A stretch of DNA of 64,000 nt, from the NCBI GenBank assembly GCA_017311185.1, contig JAESUZ010001712.1:3286001-3350000 (forward strand). The letters are read 5' to 3'. The translations under genes and the position numbers were made by a program. The notes beneath the pieces are model-generated. The model was given only the letters and a program-made list of their open reading frames with translations, had not been told where the DNA came from and did no database searches. Source of the DNA: Proteles cristata cristata. Lineage: Eukaryota; Chordata; Mammalia; Carnivora; Hyaenidae. Shown here piece by piece: positions 11,755-24,425 of this stretch (position 1 is its first letter; each line of letters starts with the position of its first letter).

Positions 11755-12103
11755 GGTAGAAACTCCATCATTGGATAGACAGACAAAACGTGGTACGTAC
11801 ACACAATGGGACACTATTCAGCCATAAAAAGGAATCATGTTCTGATGCATGCTGCCTCGGGAACCAACCCTGGAGACCGTATGCTGAGTCAAATATGCCA
11901 GACGTGAAGGACAAATATTGGATGAGTCTATCTATAGGAAATACCTAGACTAGACAAATTCATCATGGCAGGAGGTGGATTCAAGGTTACCAGGGGCTGG
12001 GAGGAGGGGGAATGAGGAGTTCTTGCTTGATGGCTACAGTTTCTATTTGAAGGTGACAAAAAGTTCCAGAAATGCCACTGACCTGTACACTTAAAAATGG
12101 CTC
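11755..12103 (+). repeat. Old LINE-1 3' fragment
   Basis: The order ACAATGGGACACTATTCAGC, CATAAAAAGGAATCATG, then TACCAGGGGCTGGGAGG and ACCTGTACACTTAAAAATGG follows the 3' end of old mammalian L1s. Diverged, with internal deletions. Confidence 0.75.
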
Positions 12104-12110
12104 AAATGAT

Positions 12111-12335
12111 AGAGATGCCTTGGTGGTTCAGTTGGTTAAGTGTCCGACCCTTGATCTTGGCTCAGGTCATGATCTCATGGTTCTTGAGTTCAAACCCCAC
12201 ATCAGGCTCTGTGCTGACAGTGCAGGGCCTGCTTGGGATTCTCTCTCTCCCTCTCTCTGCCTCTCCCTTGCTTGTGCATGCCCATATGAGCCTTCTCTCT
12301 TTCTCTCTCCCCGTCTCTCAAACATAACCATTTTT
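12111..12335 (+). mobile_element. Felid tRNA-type SINE (SINEC)
   Basis: Head GCCTTGGTGGTTCAGTTGG, GGTCATGATCTCATGGTTC block, CT-rich stretch and a poor A tail. It inserted at the 3' end of the L1 fragment just upstream. Confidence 0.88.
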
Positions 12336-12492
12336 AAATGGGCAAAACGACAGACTCTAGGTTATACATACTTTAGAAAAGATAAAGATACATGAGAAAA
12401 AAAAGTAAAAATACATGAAAAGTGTTCAATCTCAGTAGTGTTCAAAGAAACATAAATTATAACAACATTTTGTACATATTAAGTAGTAATAT

Positions 12493-12595
12493 GGGACCTG
12501 ACTGGCTCAGTACGAGGAGTGTGTGACTCTTGATCTTGGGGTCATGACTTGGAGCCCTATGCTGGGTGCAGAATTAATAAACAAACAGAAATAAA
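12493..12595 (+). mobile_element. Short, older tRNA-type SINE
   Basis: GACCTGACTGGCTCAGTACG, then TCTTGATCTTGGGGTCATGA, GAGCCCTATGCTGGGTGCAG and a short A-rich tail. This shorter carnivore SINE lacks the long CT block. Confidence 0.7.
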
Positions 12596-12679
12596 TCATG
12601 GGTTTTTTAATTAAGTAACAACAACAAAATGATGACGACAACACCACAAAGCTACCCAGGGGTCCATTTCCAGGAAGGC

Positions 12680-12790
12680 AAATGAAGCAGGGACTTGGAT
12701 CCTGGTCCCTGGGGTTCAAATCCCAGCTCTGCCCCTCCAGCCTCTGCACCTTGCTTTTCTTGCAGGTAAAGGGAAGGGACCAGTGCTGTC
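12680..12790 (+). repeat. MIR remnant
   Basis: Sense MIR pattern: CCTGGGGTTCAAATCCCAGC followed by TCTGCCCCTCC. The remainder is eroded. Confidence 0.6.
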
Positions 12791-12979
12791 CTCGGGGGGC
12801 TGGTGTAGGGTGTAGAGGAGAGGACATGCAGGAGCACAGAGTCACATGCCACACAAACGCCAGCTGGCTCCCGCTACCTTCTGCTGTTCTTCTACTGAGG
12901 TGCCCAAAATAGACCCCAGTGTGTGCGCTTGATGGGCTTACGAGTCATTTAATTGGGTTGGAGGCACTTTTTCCCTCAC

Positions 12980-13378
12980 TTGCTTAGAAACCTTCAATGA
13001 CTACATCACATCCTGTGATCTGGCTCCTGCCCCTGGCCTTTCTCTCCGTACCTAAACATGACAGGCCGCTGCCTGCCCCATGGCCTTGACGCTACGTCCC
13101 CATTTCCCTCATCGTGCTGACGCCAGTCACGGCCTCAGGGGTGGTAGGCATTCCCTGCTCACCCTGTGCATGGTAACAACTCCGTCACACTGTCACATCC
13201 TGGGACCACTTATCCAGAGGGCATATTTACACCCAATACTTTTCTAGCATATTTATTTGTACATTGTCTGTCTCCTCCCCCTAAACTCCATGGAAATAGG
13301 GACTGTGCCCTCCAATTACTGTCATGACAATGCCTAGTACATAGCAAGGACTCGATAATTTTGGAATAAATGGATGAA
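12980..13378 (+). repeat. L2 LINE 3' remnant
   Basis: Pattern of an L2 3' end: ATTCCCTGCTCACCC, CCATGGAAATAGGGACTGTG, AATGCCTAGTACATAGCAAG, then a tail of GGAATAAATGGATGAATAAA. Ancient. Confidence 0.65.
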
Positions 13379-14757
13379 TAAAACTTGTGGGGTTTTTTGT
13401 TTTGTTTTTTACTTCTCTCTTTGCCTTCATGAATGTACAAATGTATATATATACATCTCTGTGTGAAAGAGAGAACACATAGAAGATGAAGGGAATAGAG
13501 GATTAGCAAGGTGGCTTAAAGAATAATATGTAGAAGGAAATCCTCCTAAAAGACTCTGTTTGGGTGCTAGAGGCACAGGCTTGGAAAGGGAGAGCCAGTG
13601 TATCCACCTGTCAGAAGGTACGTCTAAACCAGGCCCTTCTGATGCTCTCCTCTGACTATAATGACAATTTCATCTTCTAGCAGATTCTTGAAAATTGACT
13701 GCTTCAATTACCATTCAGGTACTGACCCAAGCCCATGTGAACACACACATCAGAAGCAACAACTCCCCACTTCTGAACCCCAGACCCCGCAGCAGAGAAA
13801 CGATGGATGGTTGCCCAGAGTCTGAAGGGTCTAGGGCACTCCGGAAATCGCTACACTGCCACCTGCCTTAAAGAGATCCACCAAATTCTCGGTGCTGTCT
13901 TAGCCAACGTTAAATTATTTGAGGAGAAGAAATTCGGCCTAAACTGCCCAAGACTCCACTGCTTAAAGCGCCCACCTTCCTCCAGAACTCCCACGGCAAA
14001 CACGGGAAGTAGAAAGGAGCTAAGTTGATTGCAGGAATGTAACTTTCTTTTGCACATGATGGTGGGCCAGTTCTGAGATGTGTGCCCATCCAGCCAAGCA
14101 CCTGTGAGGCTTAGCGGCCCTCAGGGTGGCCCCTGTGGGGTGGCCCCACCACAGGCTGAGAACACAAGCCAGGGCCTGGCCCAGGTCCATCTCTAATGTC
14201 GAGACTCACTGAGTGGGGAGGAGACAGTACCATGGTCAAGGTCCATGCAGGCAGACTCAGAAAGTGCTCCACGAAACTACAGAGGCATGGCTATGAGGGC
14301 AGGCCCTCCCCACCCACATGGGGTTTGTTTCCCAGGACAGTACTGCCACCTTTTGGAAACCCAACACCAGACAGAGCTACTCATCCTCAGTTAGGACAGA
14401 AGATCTGGTGTAGACAGAGGTGAAGCTAATAATCAGTGGGGAATGGATTGCTCATTGGACTCTTTGCAAAGCAACCTCGGAGGGAATATCCCCCCATCAC
14501 CTTCCCTAGTAACCGCCAGTAGGCCGCAAGCAGCCCAGGATGCAGAGCAGCTCCCGGGGACCAGAACCCGGCCCTGGCCTCCCCAGAGCACAGGGCCCTA
14601 TGTGACAGGACTAGCCTGGGCCAGGTGGGGAAACTGTCAGGTTTCAGTGTAATCCGTTTACATTAATTACCTCCATGTTTTACATACACATTAGAGCTGT
14701 TTACGCGTTCCTTCAGACTGCTACAGGGATTCAAGGGGGGGAAAAGTTGAAAACCCT

Positions 14758-14820
14758 GGATTAGCAGTTTCATAAATGAGGAACACAGAGGCCCAGAAAG
14801 GTTGAAGGTGGTAACTTTTC
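14758..14820 (-). repeat. MIR core remnant
   Basis: CATAAATGAGGAACACAGAG followed by GCCCAGAAAGGTTGAAGGTG, an antisense MIR core. Confidence 0.5.
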
Positions 14821-15357
14821 ACAAAGTTTACCCCAACTCCCCCACCGCCCCGCCACAGCAGACCCACTGGTGCTGTCTTGCCCAGAACCCTCTGGCTGTG
14901 CCAGAATGTGACCTTCATCTCTAGTGAACTCCTGTACTACCAGGTCCATTTCCACACGTAACGATCTTGCCTGTCTAGCTAGACCCATGGCTGGGCCTGG
15001 AAGAGGGGTTTATACCCAAGCCCTGTAGGAATCGTTTTCAGAATATCCCTGCCTGCTCATCCTCCCTGACCCCATCGCCTGATGGCTGCAGCCACGTACC
15101 CTTAGAAAACCTTCCCCAGGTCGTCATGATTCGCTCCACCTCCCCTGGGCCCCATTAGGAGCCACTGAACAACATGGGCAGAATATCTTCAGAAAAAAGA
15201 CAGAAGATACTATTCACAGTAATTACCTCCTGACTGGGGAACTAGATGCCTGGAAGATGAGGAGGATACTTCTTACCTTTTCTCTGTTTAACATTTAAAC
15301 CACATGAACATACCAATTATTCAAAAAATGTTTCTAATTTAAAAAGACCTCTGGACA

Positions 15358-15594
15358 GGGGCGCCTGGGTGGCTTAGTCGGTTAAGCGTCCGACTTTCGC
15401 TTCGGTCATGATCTCGCGGTTCATGGGTTCGAGCCCCGCGTCGTGCTCTGTGCTGACTGCCAGCTCAGAGCCTGGAGCCTGTTTCAGTCTGTGACTCCCT
15501 CTCTCTCTGACCCTCCCCTGCTCACGCTGTCTCTCTCTCTCTCCTAGAAATAATAAATAAAAAAAAATTTTTTTAAAAAAAGCTTTATCTTTAA
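15358..15594 (+). mobile_element. Young SINEC insertion (GACTGCCAGCTCAG subfamily)
   Basis: Near-identical to the 8013 copy (GTCCGACTTTCGCTTCGGTC, then GACTGCCAGCTCAGAGCCTG). The flanking duplication ACCTCTGGACA is at 15347-15357 and 15599-15609. The tail is a long A/T-rich run. Confidence 0.93.
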
Positions 15595-15783
15595 AAAAAC
15601 CTCTGGACAAACTATAAGCTTCTGGAGGACAGAGTACCCTCCTGCCTCCACACCTACCCTACCCCCCAAGTGATGGATAAATGAATACTTTATCACACAA
15701 ATTCTAAAAGGCATGGCTGGAACAAATCTAGCTCCCCTATAAGGACTGAATCATGAAGAAATATAAAATCTGATCACATCAGA

Positions 15784-15893
15784 AGAGGCGGAGAGAGAGG
15801 GAGACAGAATCTGACCCGGGGCTCGAACTCACAAACTGTGAAATCATGACCTGAGCCGAAATGGAACATTTAACTGACTGAGCCACTCAAGCA
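15784..15893 (-). mobile_element. Truncated felid SINE
   Basis: Only the head half is present in reverse, GGGGCTCGAACTCACAAACT through GAGCCACTCAAGCACCC, without a poly-T stretch. It sits directly upstream of an L1 fragment. Confidence 0.8.
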
Positions 15894-15904
15894 CCCGTGC
15901 AACA

Positions 15905-17411
15905 ATGTATTAAAAGGATAATCCAGCGTGATAAGGTGCCATTTACTCCAGGGATTCAAGACTGGTTCAATATCCACAAATCAATGCAATACACCACGTT
16001 AACAAAATGAGGGATAAAAATCATATGGCCATGTCATTAGATGCAGAAAAAGAAAGTTCAACATCTATTTATGATAAAAACTCTTGACAAAGTAAGTATA
16101 GAGGGAACATATCTCAACGTAATAAAGGTCGTATAGGACAAGCCCACAGCTAACATCATACTCAACAGTGAAAATATGAAAGGCTTTCCTCTAAGATCAA
16201 GAACAAGACAAGGATGCCCCCTCTCACCACTTTTATTCAACATAATATTGGTTGGAAGTTCTAGCTGGAGCGATTCAGCAAGAATTCAGCAAGAAAAGGA
16301 AATAAAACATGTCCAAATAAGAAAAGAAAGATTGTCACTATTTGCATATGACATGATATTACATATAGAAATCCCTAAACGCTCCATCAGGAAACAATTA
16401 GAACAAATATACAAATTCAGTAAAGTTACAAGACATAAAAACAGTATAAAAATCTGTTGCATTTCTTTACACTATTAACAAATAATCAAGAGAAATTAAG
16501 AAGACAATACCATTTATAATTACATCATAAAAAATAAAATACGTAGGAATAAATTTAACCAAGGAAGTGAATGACTTGTGCACTGAAAACTATAGGATAC
16601 TGATGAAAGAAACTGAAGATACAAATAAATGAAAAGATAGTTTGTGCTCATGAGAAGAATTAACATTGTTAAAATACTCCCTAAAGCAATCTACAGATGT
16701 GATGCAATCTCAATCAAAATACCAATGGCGTTTTTCACGGAAACAGAACAAACAATTCTAAAATCTGCATGGAACCACCAAAGACCCCAAAGAGCCAAGG
16801 CAATCTTGAGAAAGAACAAAGCTGGAGGCATCATAACCTCTTATTTCAAACCATAGCAATGTAATCAAAACAGCATGGTACCGGCATAAAAACAGACACA
16901 GATCAATACAACAGAATAGAGCCCAGAAACAAACCCACGCACATATGGTCAATTAGTTTATCACAAAGGAGCCAAGAATATACAATGGGGGAAGGACAGT
17001 CTCTTCAATAAGTGGTATTGAGAGAAAACTTGACAGTCACATCCAAAAGAATGAAACTGGACCACTATCTACACCATACACAAAAATTAACTCAAAGTGA
17101 ATTCAAGACTTGAATATTATACCTAAAACCATAAAACTCTTAGAAGAAAATGTAAGTAATAAGTTCCTTGACATCCATCTTGCTGATGATTTTTTTAATC
17201 TGACACCAAAAGCATATATGAAAGGTGCTCAAAAAGTCACTCTTCAAATTTCTCACAAGAAAATATTTGTAATTACATAGGGTGACAGCTGTTAAGTAGA
17301 CTTATCATTGTGATCATTTAGCAATGTATACAAATATTGAATCATTACATTGTACAGTTGAAACTAATATAATATGATATGTCAATTATACCTCAATTAA
17401 AAAAAACAAAA
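15905..17411 (+). mobile_element. LINE-1 fragment (ORF2 reverse transcriptase part and 3' end)
   Basis: Sense L1 ORF2 from the GGATTCAAGACTGGTTCAAT region through the RT region (ACAAGACAAGGATGCCCCCT, then CATATGACATGATATTACAT, the degraded YADD-like motif) to the 3' end TGTACAGTTGAAACTAATAT and an A-rich tail. Multiple stops and frameshifts. Part of the C-terminal region near 17200 is deleted. Confidence 0.9.
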
Positions 17412-17834
17412 AACTGTCTCTTCCCCAGTCCTGCCAGGAATCAATGTCCATAGATAGGAGGAAGGAGGCAGAAGCTCTCCCATGAGAAAATGAACAGCCA
17501 GATGTTCTTTGTCCTCTTCACACATACTTTTAAGGACCGCCCAAGGTTCCTTTCTCTTCCTGGGGGACAATATGAAAGCAAGAACAGAAGGCCACCGAGA
17601 CGGAGATGCCATGTACTCACTCTTCAAGGGTTAGACCCAGAGGAACACATCCAGAGGTAAGTGAAGGGAAGTAACTCTAAATGGAGGGAAGAGTGCCCTT
17701 TTCTCACTCAGTGTGCTTGCTGGACCCTCCCCGCCCCCATTCTCCTGAGGGATCATCCGACTTCCGTGTGGCTGGTCGCTGTGTTAACACCGACACCTGC
17801 ACTCCTTCCGGAGATGGTTTCCAGCTTCATCTCC

Positions 17835-17935
17835 TACTCACCGGGTTACTATCTCCTCTGAGCCTCAGTTTGCACATCTGTAAAGTGAGAACTGGCTATG
17901 AGGCTTATATTTAATGAGGTCTTGCATACCGTGAC
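17835..17935 (+). repeat. MIR remnant
   Basis: CTGAGCCTCAGTTTGCACAT followed by CTGTAAAGTGAGAACTGG, a sense MIR core. Confidence 0.65.
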
Positions 17936-19021
17936 CACACGGAACCTATTGCAAATGTTTTTCTTCTTCTACTCTTGGCAGGAAAGCCCAGTCAGGCTGC
18001 TCAAACGCTTGCCCACAATTTTCAGGGTGCTTCGTGCGGTGAGCCCTCAGCCAGGAGGCGGACCCTCAGAGCAATTACGCGATGGCTACGCAGATACAGA
18101 ATGGGAGCTGGCTGAGAGAAGAGAGCAGGCAGGAGCCTCAAAGCAGCAGCAGGCAGGGGAGTGAGACTCAGAGCTGGCGCAGCTGCTGGGTCCCCGGCAG
18201 GAGGAGAGGCTCCTCTCCTAAAGCGCCTAATGGTTCCCCAGCCCCAGCCAAGCTGCCTCATCTTCTAGGCTGAAGCTCTACTTCAAATTCTACTTCTAAG
18301 GCTTTGAAAGCCAACACACAAATTCACAGAGAAGAAATCCAGAGACTTTTACAATTCTAGTAATATCCAGAAGGAGGAGGGAAGCAGCTTTCTTTTCCAA
18401 AGCATAAATTCAGTTCGAGGATCCCTCGTACAGAGACGAGAGAAAGGCAGACTTTCTCACGCAGACCACCCCCACCCCCACACTCAGTCATTCAACCCCA
18501 CAAATAGCTGAGTCCTCTTCTGTTCCAGGCACTGGGCTAGATGCCGGTGATTTCTCAGTGAACAAGACCAAGACAGTCACCGTTGCCACAGTCCCCCGTG
18601 TAATAGCCCTTGGTAATAACAGGTCCTACAGGAATAGGGTTTCCATTGGCACTTTCATAAGGCTCTCCAAAAGGTAGGTACATCATGACAGGGTAGGAAA
18701 CATCAGCTTGTATCCAGTATGCTACAGAGGAATTATAAGACTATAAGGACCCTGGGGATTACTAGCTCTGGGATGGAAAACCAGGTGCATCTCAAGTATT
18801 CCCTTAGATGGCCCCCTCAGCAGTCGCGGCTTCCCTGCATGGAAAAGGATTCTAACACGGAGTCTAGGCCCGCTGCAGGGAGGAGAAGAGAGCTATGACT
18901 GATCAGCAGTGTCTGCAGAGCCCTGAGATGGTTACAGACTCACCTGAATCACATGACATGCTAGCGACACGGCCAAAACCAGGACACATGGCCTCTATTT
19001 TTATACATAAATTTTAATTCT

Positions 19022-19790
19022 ATGGTGAGAGCATAATTACCAAAAAGAAAATTCTAAAATTCTAAGAAGCAAAGTTGGAGGCATCACAATCCAGGCTTCA
19101 AGTTATGTTACAAAGCTGTAGTCATCAAAATGGTATGGTGCTAGCATAGAAACAGGCGCATAGATTAATAGAACAGAATAGAAAACCCAGAGGGGCCCCT
19201 GGGTGGCTCAGTCTGTTAAGCGCCTGACTTCGGATCAGGTCATGATCTCACGGTTCGGAGGGTTTGAGCCCCGCGTCGGACTCTGTGCTGACAGCTCAGA
19301 GACAAGAACCTGCTTCAGATCTGTGTCTCCCTCTCTCTCTGCCCCTTCCCCACTTGCACTCTGTATCTCTCTCTCTCTCTCTCTCAAAAATAAACAATAA
19401 AAGAATTTTTTTTTAAAGAAAACTCAGAAATAAACCCACAATTCTATGGTCAATTGATCTTTGATGAAGCAGGGAAAAATATACAGTGGGAAAGGACAGT
19501 CTCTTCAACAGACAGTGCCGGGAGAACCGGACAGCCACGTGCAGAAGAATGAAACTGCACCACTTTGTTACACTGTACACAAAAATAAACTCAAAATAGA
19601 TGAAAGACCTAAAGGTGAGACCCGACACCATAAAAATCCTAGAAGCGAGCACAGGCAGTGAGGTCTCTGACCTCAGTCATAGCAGCATTTTTCTAAATAG
19701 GTTTCCTGAGGTAAGGGAAATAAAAGCAAAAACAAACTATTGGGACTCCATCAAAAGGACACACAGCTGCGGACTCTCGGACCAGTGCTC
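19022..19790 (+). mobile_element. LINE-1 ORF2 fragment, split by a SINE
   Basis: Sense L1 ORF2 from GCAAAGTTGGAGGCATCACA to TTGATCTTTGATGAAGCAGG and ACTATTGGGACTCCATCAAA, interrupted at 19192-19417 by a SINE. No L1 3' UTR is present. The boundary near 19790 is approximate. Confidence 0.85.
19192..19417 (+). mobile_element. Felid SINE inserted in an L1
   Basis: Full-length SINE. The duplication GAAAACCCAGA (19181-19191) against GAAAACTCAGA (19418-19428) carries one mismatch. The L1 reads through on both sides. Confidence 0.92.
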
Positions 19791-19989
19791 TTTCTGCTCC
19801 GCTGCTCTGGAGACCGACAGCAAGAGGCAGAGGGTGCAAACACGCTCTGGAGAAACAAGGCCGGAACATCTCCGCCGGAACAGACACTGGGACACTGAAG
19901 ACAGCCAGGAGGTGGGGGCCGGCCTACTGCTGCGAGAGTCTGAGGCAGGAGCTACTAACGCACAGAAGCGCAGACGGATGCTGATGATG

Positions 19990-20140
19990 AAAGCGTCAGC
20001 GGCTTAGGCATGTCCTTCAAGGAGTTTCGATTTATTGGCTGCGGCCGCGGTGAAAGAGGTGCGGGGTCGCAGCCGGCACTTGGTGGACAACTACAAAGGC
20101 TGCTCGGACGAGGTCCGTGCACCGCGCCCGGAGGCTTAGC
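19990..20140. other. CpG-rich low-copy segment in intron 3
   Basis: A local cluster of CpGs (GCTGCGGCCGCGGTGAAAG, GGTCGCAGCCGGCAC, TCGGACGAGGTCCGTGCAC) in otherwise AT-balanced intron. A plus-strand reading gives a short open stretch including VKEVRGRSRHLVDNYKG, closed by a stop at GAGGCTTAG and opened after a TAG. I do not recognise it. It may be a decayed retrocopy, an alternative-promoter remnant or chance. Confidence 0.3.
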
Positions 20141-22608
20141 TTTGCTCTTCTGACATTTCACCGTGTGGCAGGCGGCTTCTCTTCTGACAACCAGTGCCCT
20201 CTGGGAAACAGACGCAGCCAAACCCCGCTGGGGCTGTGAGGACGTGAGGTGGATCGCGGTAACTGCCCCTAATAGACCCAAATGCTAACTCCATCAGCCC
20301 GATTAGCCTCCAGGGTAACCCGTCTCCCCCTTTCAAGTCTGTGTGCTCCTGGGAGGGGGGGGAGGGAAGAGAGCCGCACCTCACCTGTGTGTGTGCTGTG
20401 TCTCCAGCACTGCACGGGGCACTCTGGCCCCCGACAATGGCTCACACCCGACAATGGCTCACCACCAGCTGCCCACCCCACGTCTGGTCAGCCCTGAGAG
20501 CCCGGTGCTAGTGGATGGAATGGGTAGACCCAGCCCCACAGACGGGCCTCTTGGCCAATCATTGTTCTTAGCAGGGAGTGGGGTAGGAAGGGCCATTGTG
20601 GCAATTCTGGCCACTGAGACCCGAGGAAAACCTGCTAGGGGGTCCGTGTGATGCCTCCACGAAGCTTTTTCCTTCCTCTTACAAGGAAGAGATTGCTTTT
20701 CTGCCTCTGGACCTTGTTGTCTACAATGTGGCTATTTGGGGACCCAGAGGAGAGGTAAGGCTGAGACACGCAATGAATGGGCGCTACCATGGGGGGGTGG
20801 GGGGGACAGGGAGCCACTGAATTAACCATCCACCATTAACTTGGGTTAAGGGCAGCTCATCTCACCTCACAATCATATTTTATGTGAGGTTCTTTGCAAT
20901 TAGAGACACCGTGACTTGTGAAGCTGTTGTCACCTGGATTTCACAAGGCGACAATTAGCACGGGGGCTCAGCAGCCAAGGACCTTAAGGCGCACAGCTAA
21001 TAAGGGGCAGGATGAGAATGCAGCTGAGCGCGTCCATCCCGGAAACCCTGTGCCCTTCCGTCTTCCCTCTCCCTCCAAGACTTCCGCTGGGCCTCGCATA
21101 CCGAAAGTACTAAATACATGCCTGTGAACAAGCAAGCAGACTTTCTGCTCCCCGGAGCCCAGCAGCAGGCCCTCCCAGCTCCCCCGTGGGCTGGCTGCTC
21201 ACCGCCAACCAAGAGTCTCTATTTCAACCATAAAAGAAACTTCCCACGTACCAGAGACACTGAACCCAGAGCTGGGCTCAGGAAGTCTCAGGAACCTCAA
21301 CTACCGCGCCCTGGGGACTCCACTTTAATATAATGAGAAAAGCCTCGCTCTTTCTCTCCCTTGGCAGTGACTTCAGGATGGTAAATTGCCTGAAAAAACT
21401 GAAAGTCGAGGCACAGGGCTAACCGCACGTGATTACCAACACGACCAGCTGACCCCCACCTGGCAGTGGCCCCACCTCTGTTCACCTCTGCGTGACACCT
21501 CTCGCTCGCATACAACCCAGGGGGAGAGCGGACAAAAGTCCTGAGCAGTTATAAACATTCGGCTTCCACACAAATCCATTCACTCCCACCGCTGCGGGTC
21601 TGCAAGATGATACACCAAGCAAAGCTAGTGCGCAGAGGTGAGTTCACGCCGGAGCCCTTCGGACGTTCTTCTCCTTCGGAGCTCCGTGCTTCAGCAGCTA
21701 GACTGGAAAAATCCTGTGTTTTGTGCACCTGGGCTTAAATCCCGAGTCCAGGCCGGCTAATTCACAGCAGCGATTCAGGCGCTTCGGATGTAAAATGAAG
21801 ATGAATCACTTACTCCCTCAACCGAATGGGGCTCAGCACGCAGCAGACACTGTGCAGGGCCGGCGGTGAGCCGGAGGCCGCGCCGGGAGGAACACGCACA
21901 CGGGATCGGGCAGGTACCACACATGTTACCCCACAAACTAACGCTGGCTTGCGTCCCAGTAGGGGAATCTCTGGGTGACGTGGCTCCTGAAGGTAGTGGG
22001 GGCTATTCTGAGGAACCGGCCAGAAGCAGAAGGGGTGAGACTATAGGTGTCCTTCTGTGCCTCTGGGTACACAGGAGTGAAGGAGCTTTCAGACAAGGCC
22101 TGAGGCGAGAAAGAGCTTGGGGCTTAATCTCAGGGACTGAAATAAATTCCAGGGACTGGCCTGAGGTGGGGGGGTTGGGGGAGGGGGGAATGGTGGGAAG
22201 GACATCGAAGAGTAAAAGCTGGGCCATGTCAACCAGAGGAGGGTATGGACACCATCCTGGGACAGTGGAGAGCAGAGCAGGCCATGAGCCGGCCAGGGGC
22301 ACGATCCAACCCGCTCCCTGCGGAGAATCTACCGGAAGGGGTGGCAGGGGCAGATATCCACCACGAGGCCTGGAGGACATCCACGGAAGAGACGGTGGAG
22401 GCCAGCGCCAGGAAGTGGTTGCGAGGCTGGGGCAACAGGAACCGGTAAGAAAGATCCTGAAGAGGCAGAACCAGCTAGTGAAAGATTAGGTGTGGGGGAG
22501 AAGGTGAGGAAGGAGCCACGTCTGGTACTCAGGTTTCTGGCTGACACGACCGGACTTAAGCCTCACCAAACAGCACCTCCGAAGGAGATGGATCAAGAAG
22601 GAGGTTTA

Positions 22609-22821
22609 GGGCACCTGGGTGGCTCGGTCAGCTGAGTGTCTGACTCTGGCTCAGGTCATGATATCGTGGTCCATGAGTTCAAGCCCCATGTTGGGCTCTG
22701 TGGTAATGCCATGGAGCCTGCTTCAGATTCTGTGTCTCCCTCTCCCTCTGCCCCTTCCTGCTCACGGTATCTCTCTCTCTCTCTCTCTCAAAAAATAAAT
22801 AACATTAAATAAACATTTTAA
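22609..22821 (+). mobile_element. Felid tRNA-type SINE (SINEC)
   Basis: Head GGCACCTGGGTGGCTCGGTC, block GGTCATGATATCGTGGTCC, (CT)n stretch and AAAAAATAAATAAC tail. Confidence 0.9.
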
Positions 22822-23531
22822 AGGGCTTAGTGAGATGACAACAAATTCAGTAATGGGTACAGTCCATGTGTCAGATGTGTGTTAAGAGCCCAGGTGGGAT
22901 AAACACTTGCTCCTCTGAACTTGAACTCCTGATTTGTTCCAGGCAATCCAATTTTGAATCCCACATCTCATCAATTTTAAAACACACCTTTTTTTTCACA
23001 TCTTAACATATCTGAAATCAGGAAGTTTTAAAATTGATGGGTGACAGGGCTTAACCGGCAGTGTTCTTTCTTAGTGGTATGTAAAATAGCAGTGCATCTT
23101 ACACTGGATGACATCTGGGATTTGATGAAATAGGAGAAGGTCTACTGATCTTAGAAGAAAATAGTACTTGAACATCTCTCCTCAGGACTTAAATTTTACC
23201 TAGTTCCACAAAGATCTGAAGTAACCTGCCAAAGTAAAGTTCATAGGACAGGATGGTTTCTGTACAAAAATAAAAACCACTCCCAGGATCAAACATGTGA
23301 AAGAGTCCCCAGACCACCTTCATCTCCCACATGAGGGGTTGTTAGCTAAGATTACACTGTGGATAAAAATAACACAAGGTCAGACAAGCTTCTAGCAGCC
23401 CCCAATCCTCAGACCTAAGACTAAAACCAGGAGACAGAATAATTTGAAAAAAATAACAAGAAGTTGACTGACTTTCAAATAGCACAGAGATGAGTGTGGC
23501 CTGGGGTGGGGGTCTCAGAAAAGACATCTTT

Positions 23532-23745
23532 AAAAAAAATTTTTAATATTTATTCATCTTTTTGAGAGACAGAGACAGAGCATGAGTGGTAAAGGGGCAG
23601 AGAGAGAAAGAAACACAGAATCCAAAGCAGGCTTCAGGCTCTGAGCTGTCAGCACAGAGCCCGACTCAGGGCTCAAACTCATGAACTGTGAGATCATGAC
23701 CCGAGCTGAAGTCAGATGCTTAACCAACTGAGCCACCCAGGTGCC
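23532..23745 (-). mobile_element. Felid tRNA-type SINE (SINEC)
   Basis: Reverse copy. The flanking duplication is CAGAAAAGACATCTTTAAA on the left and CAGAAAAGACACCTTTTAA on the right. Confidence 0.92.
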
Positions 23746-24314
23746 CCAGAAAAGACACCTTTTAAGAACAGTAGACTTGGTGGGCCCTTGAAAGCTTCAC
23801 AGTTGCATTTCCCACCAAGACAAGGCTATTAACGTCTTACTGATGTTGTACGAGGGCTGGGTACATCTTTATTCAAGAACTGAACAAGCATGTCCTAGAA
23901 CAAAACATGCAGAAAGAACAGCTTACTCTTCTCCAGACTTCGTGGCACAGCTACATGTCTGGTCCACACTCATTCCGGGAGAAGCCAGGCTGTTGTCACA
24001 GGCACAGACCAGAGCCTCTCCCACTTTCACTGAAGGTAGTTAGTCCTTGCGCAGCGGGGGTCCCAATGGAGGCTACACGGCTGCCTGACTCCTCCAAGAT
24101 GCAAACGTCAGAAATGCTACACATCAGAAATTCCAAGGGCTTGACTTTATTTCTCTTCTGAAACTCAGCATCTCTCTGCTCTATTATCAAAGGCTAAGTC
24201 ACACATTTCCCTCCAACAGCTCTGACCTTTCCTGGCTTGTATTACCAAGTTCTATTTGAAGCTCGTAATAATAGCAATGGTTAGCAAAGTGTTCACAGTA
24301 ATAGCTACATGCAG

Positions 24315-24425
24315 TGAGATCCTGGCACGTGCCATGCTTTATTTATATTCTCTCATTTAGTTTCCACACAAATGCCTTAGAAACACTAATTCCATTTTAT
24401 TAATGAAATCCAGGGCACTGAAGGA
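24315..24425 (-). repeat. MIR remnant
   Basis: CATGCTTTATTTATATTCTC, TCATTTAGTTTCCACACAAA, then TCCATTTTATTAATGAAATC, an antisense MIR. Confidence 0.6.

Noticed and set aside
16176..16478. Reverse-transcriptase-like frame that could suggest a functional gene or retron
   Set aside because: It is a fragment of L1 ORF2 with L1 on both sides and many stops.
17980..18280. Possible alternative GSDME first exon or promoter
   Set aside because: A few CpGs only, no convincing donor or conserved reading frame, and no supporting motif cluster.
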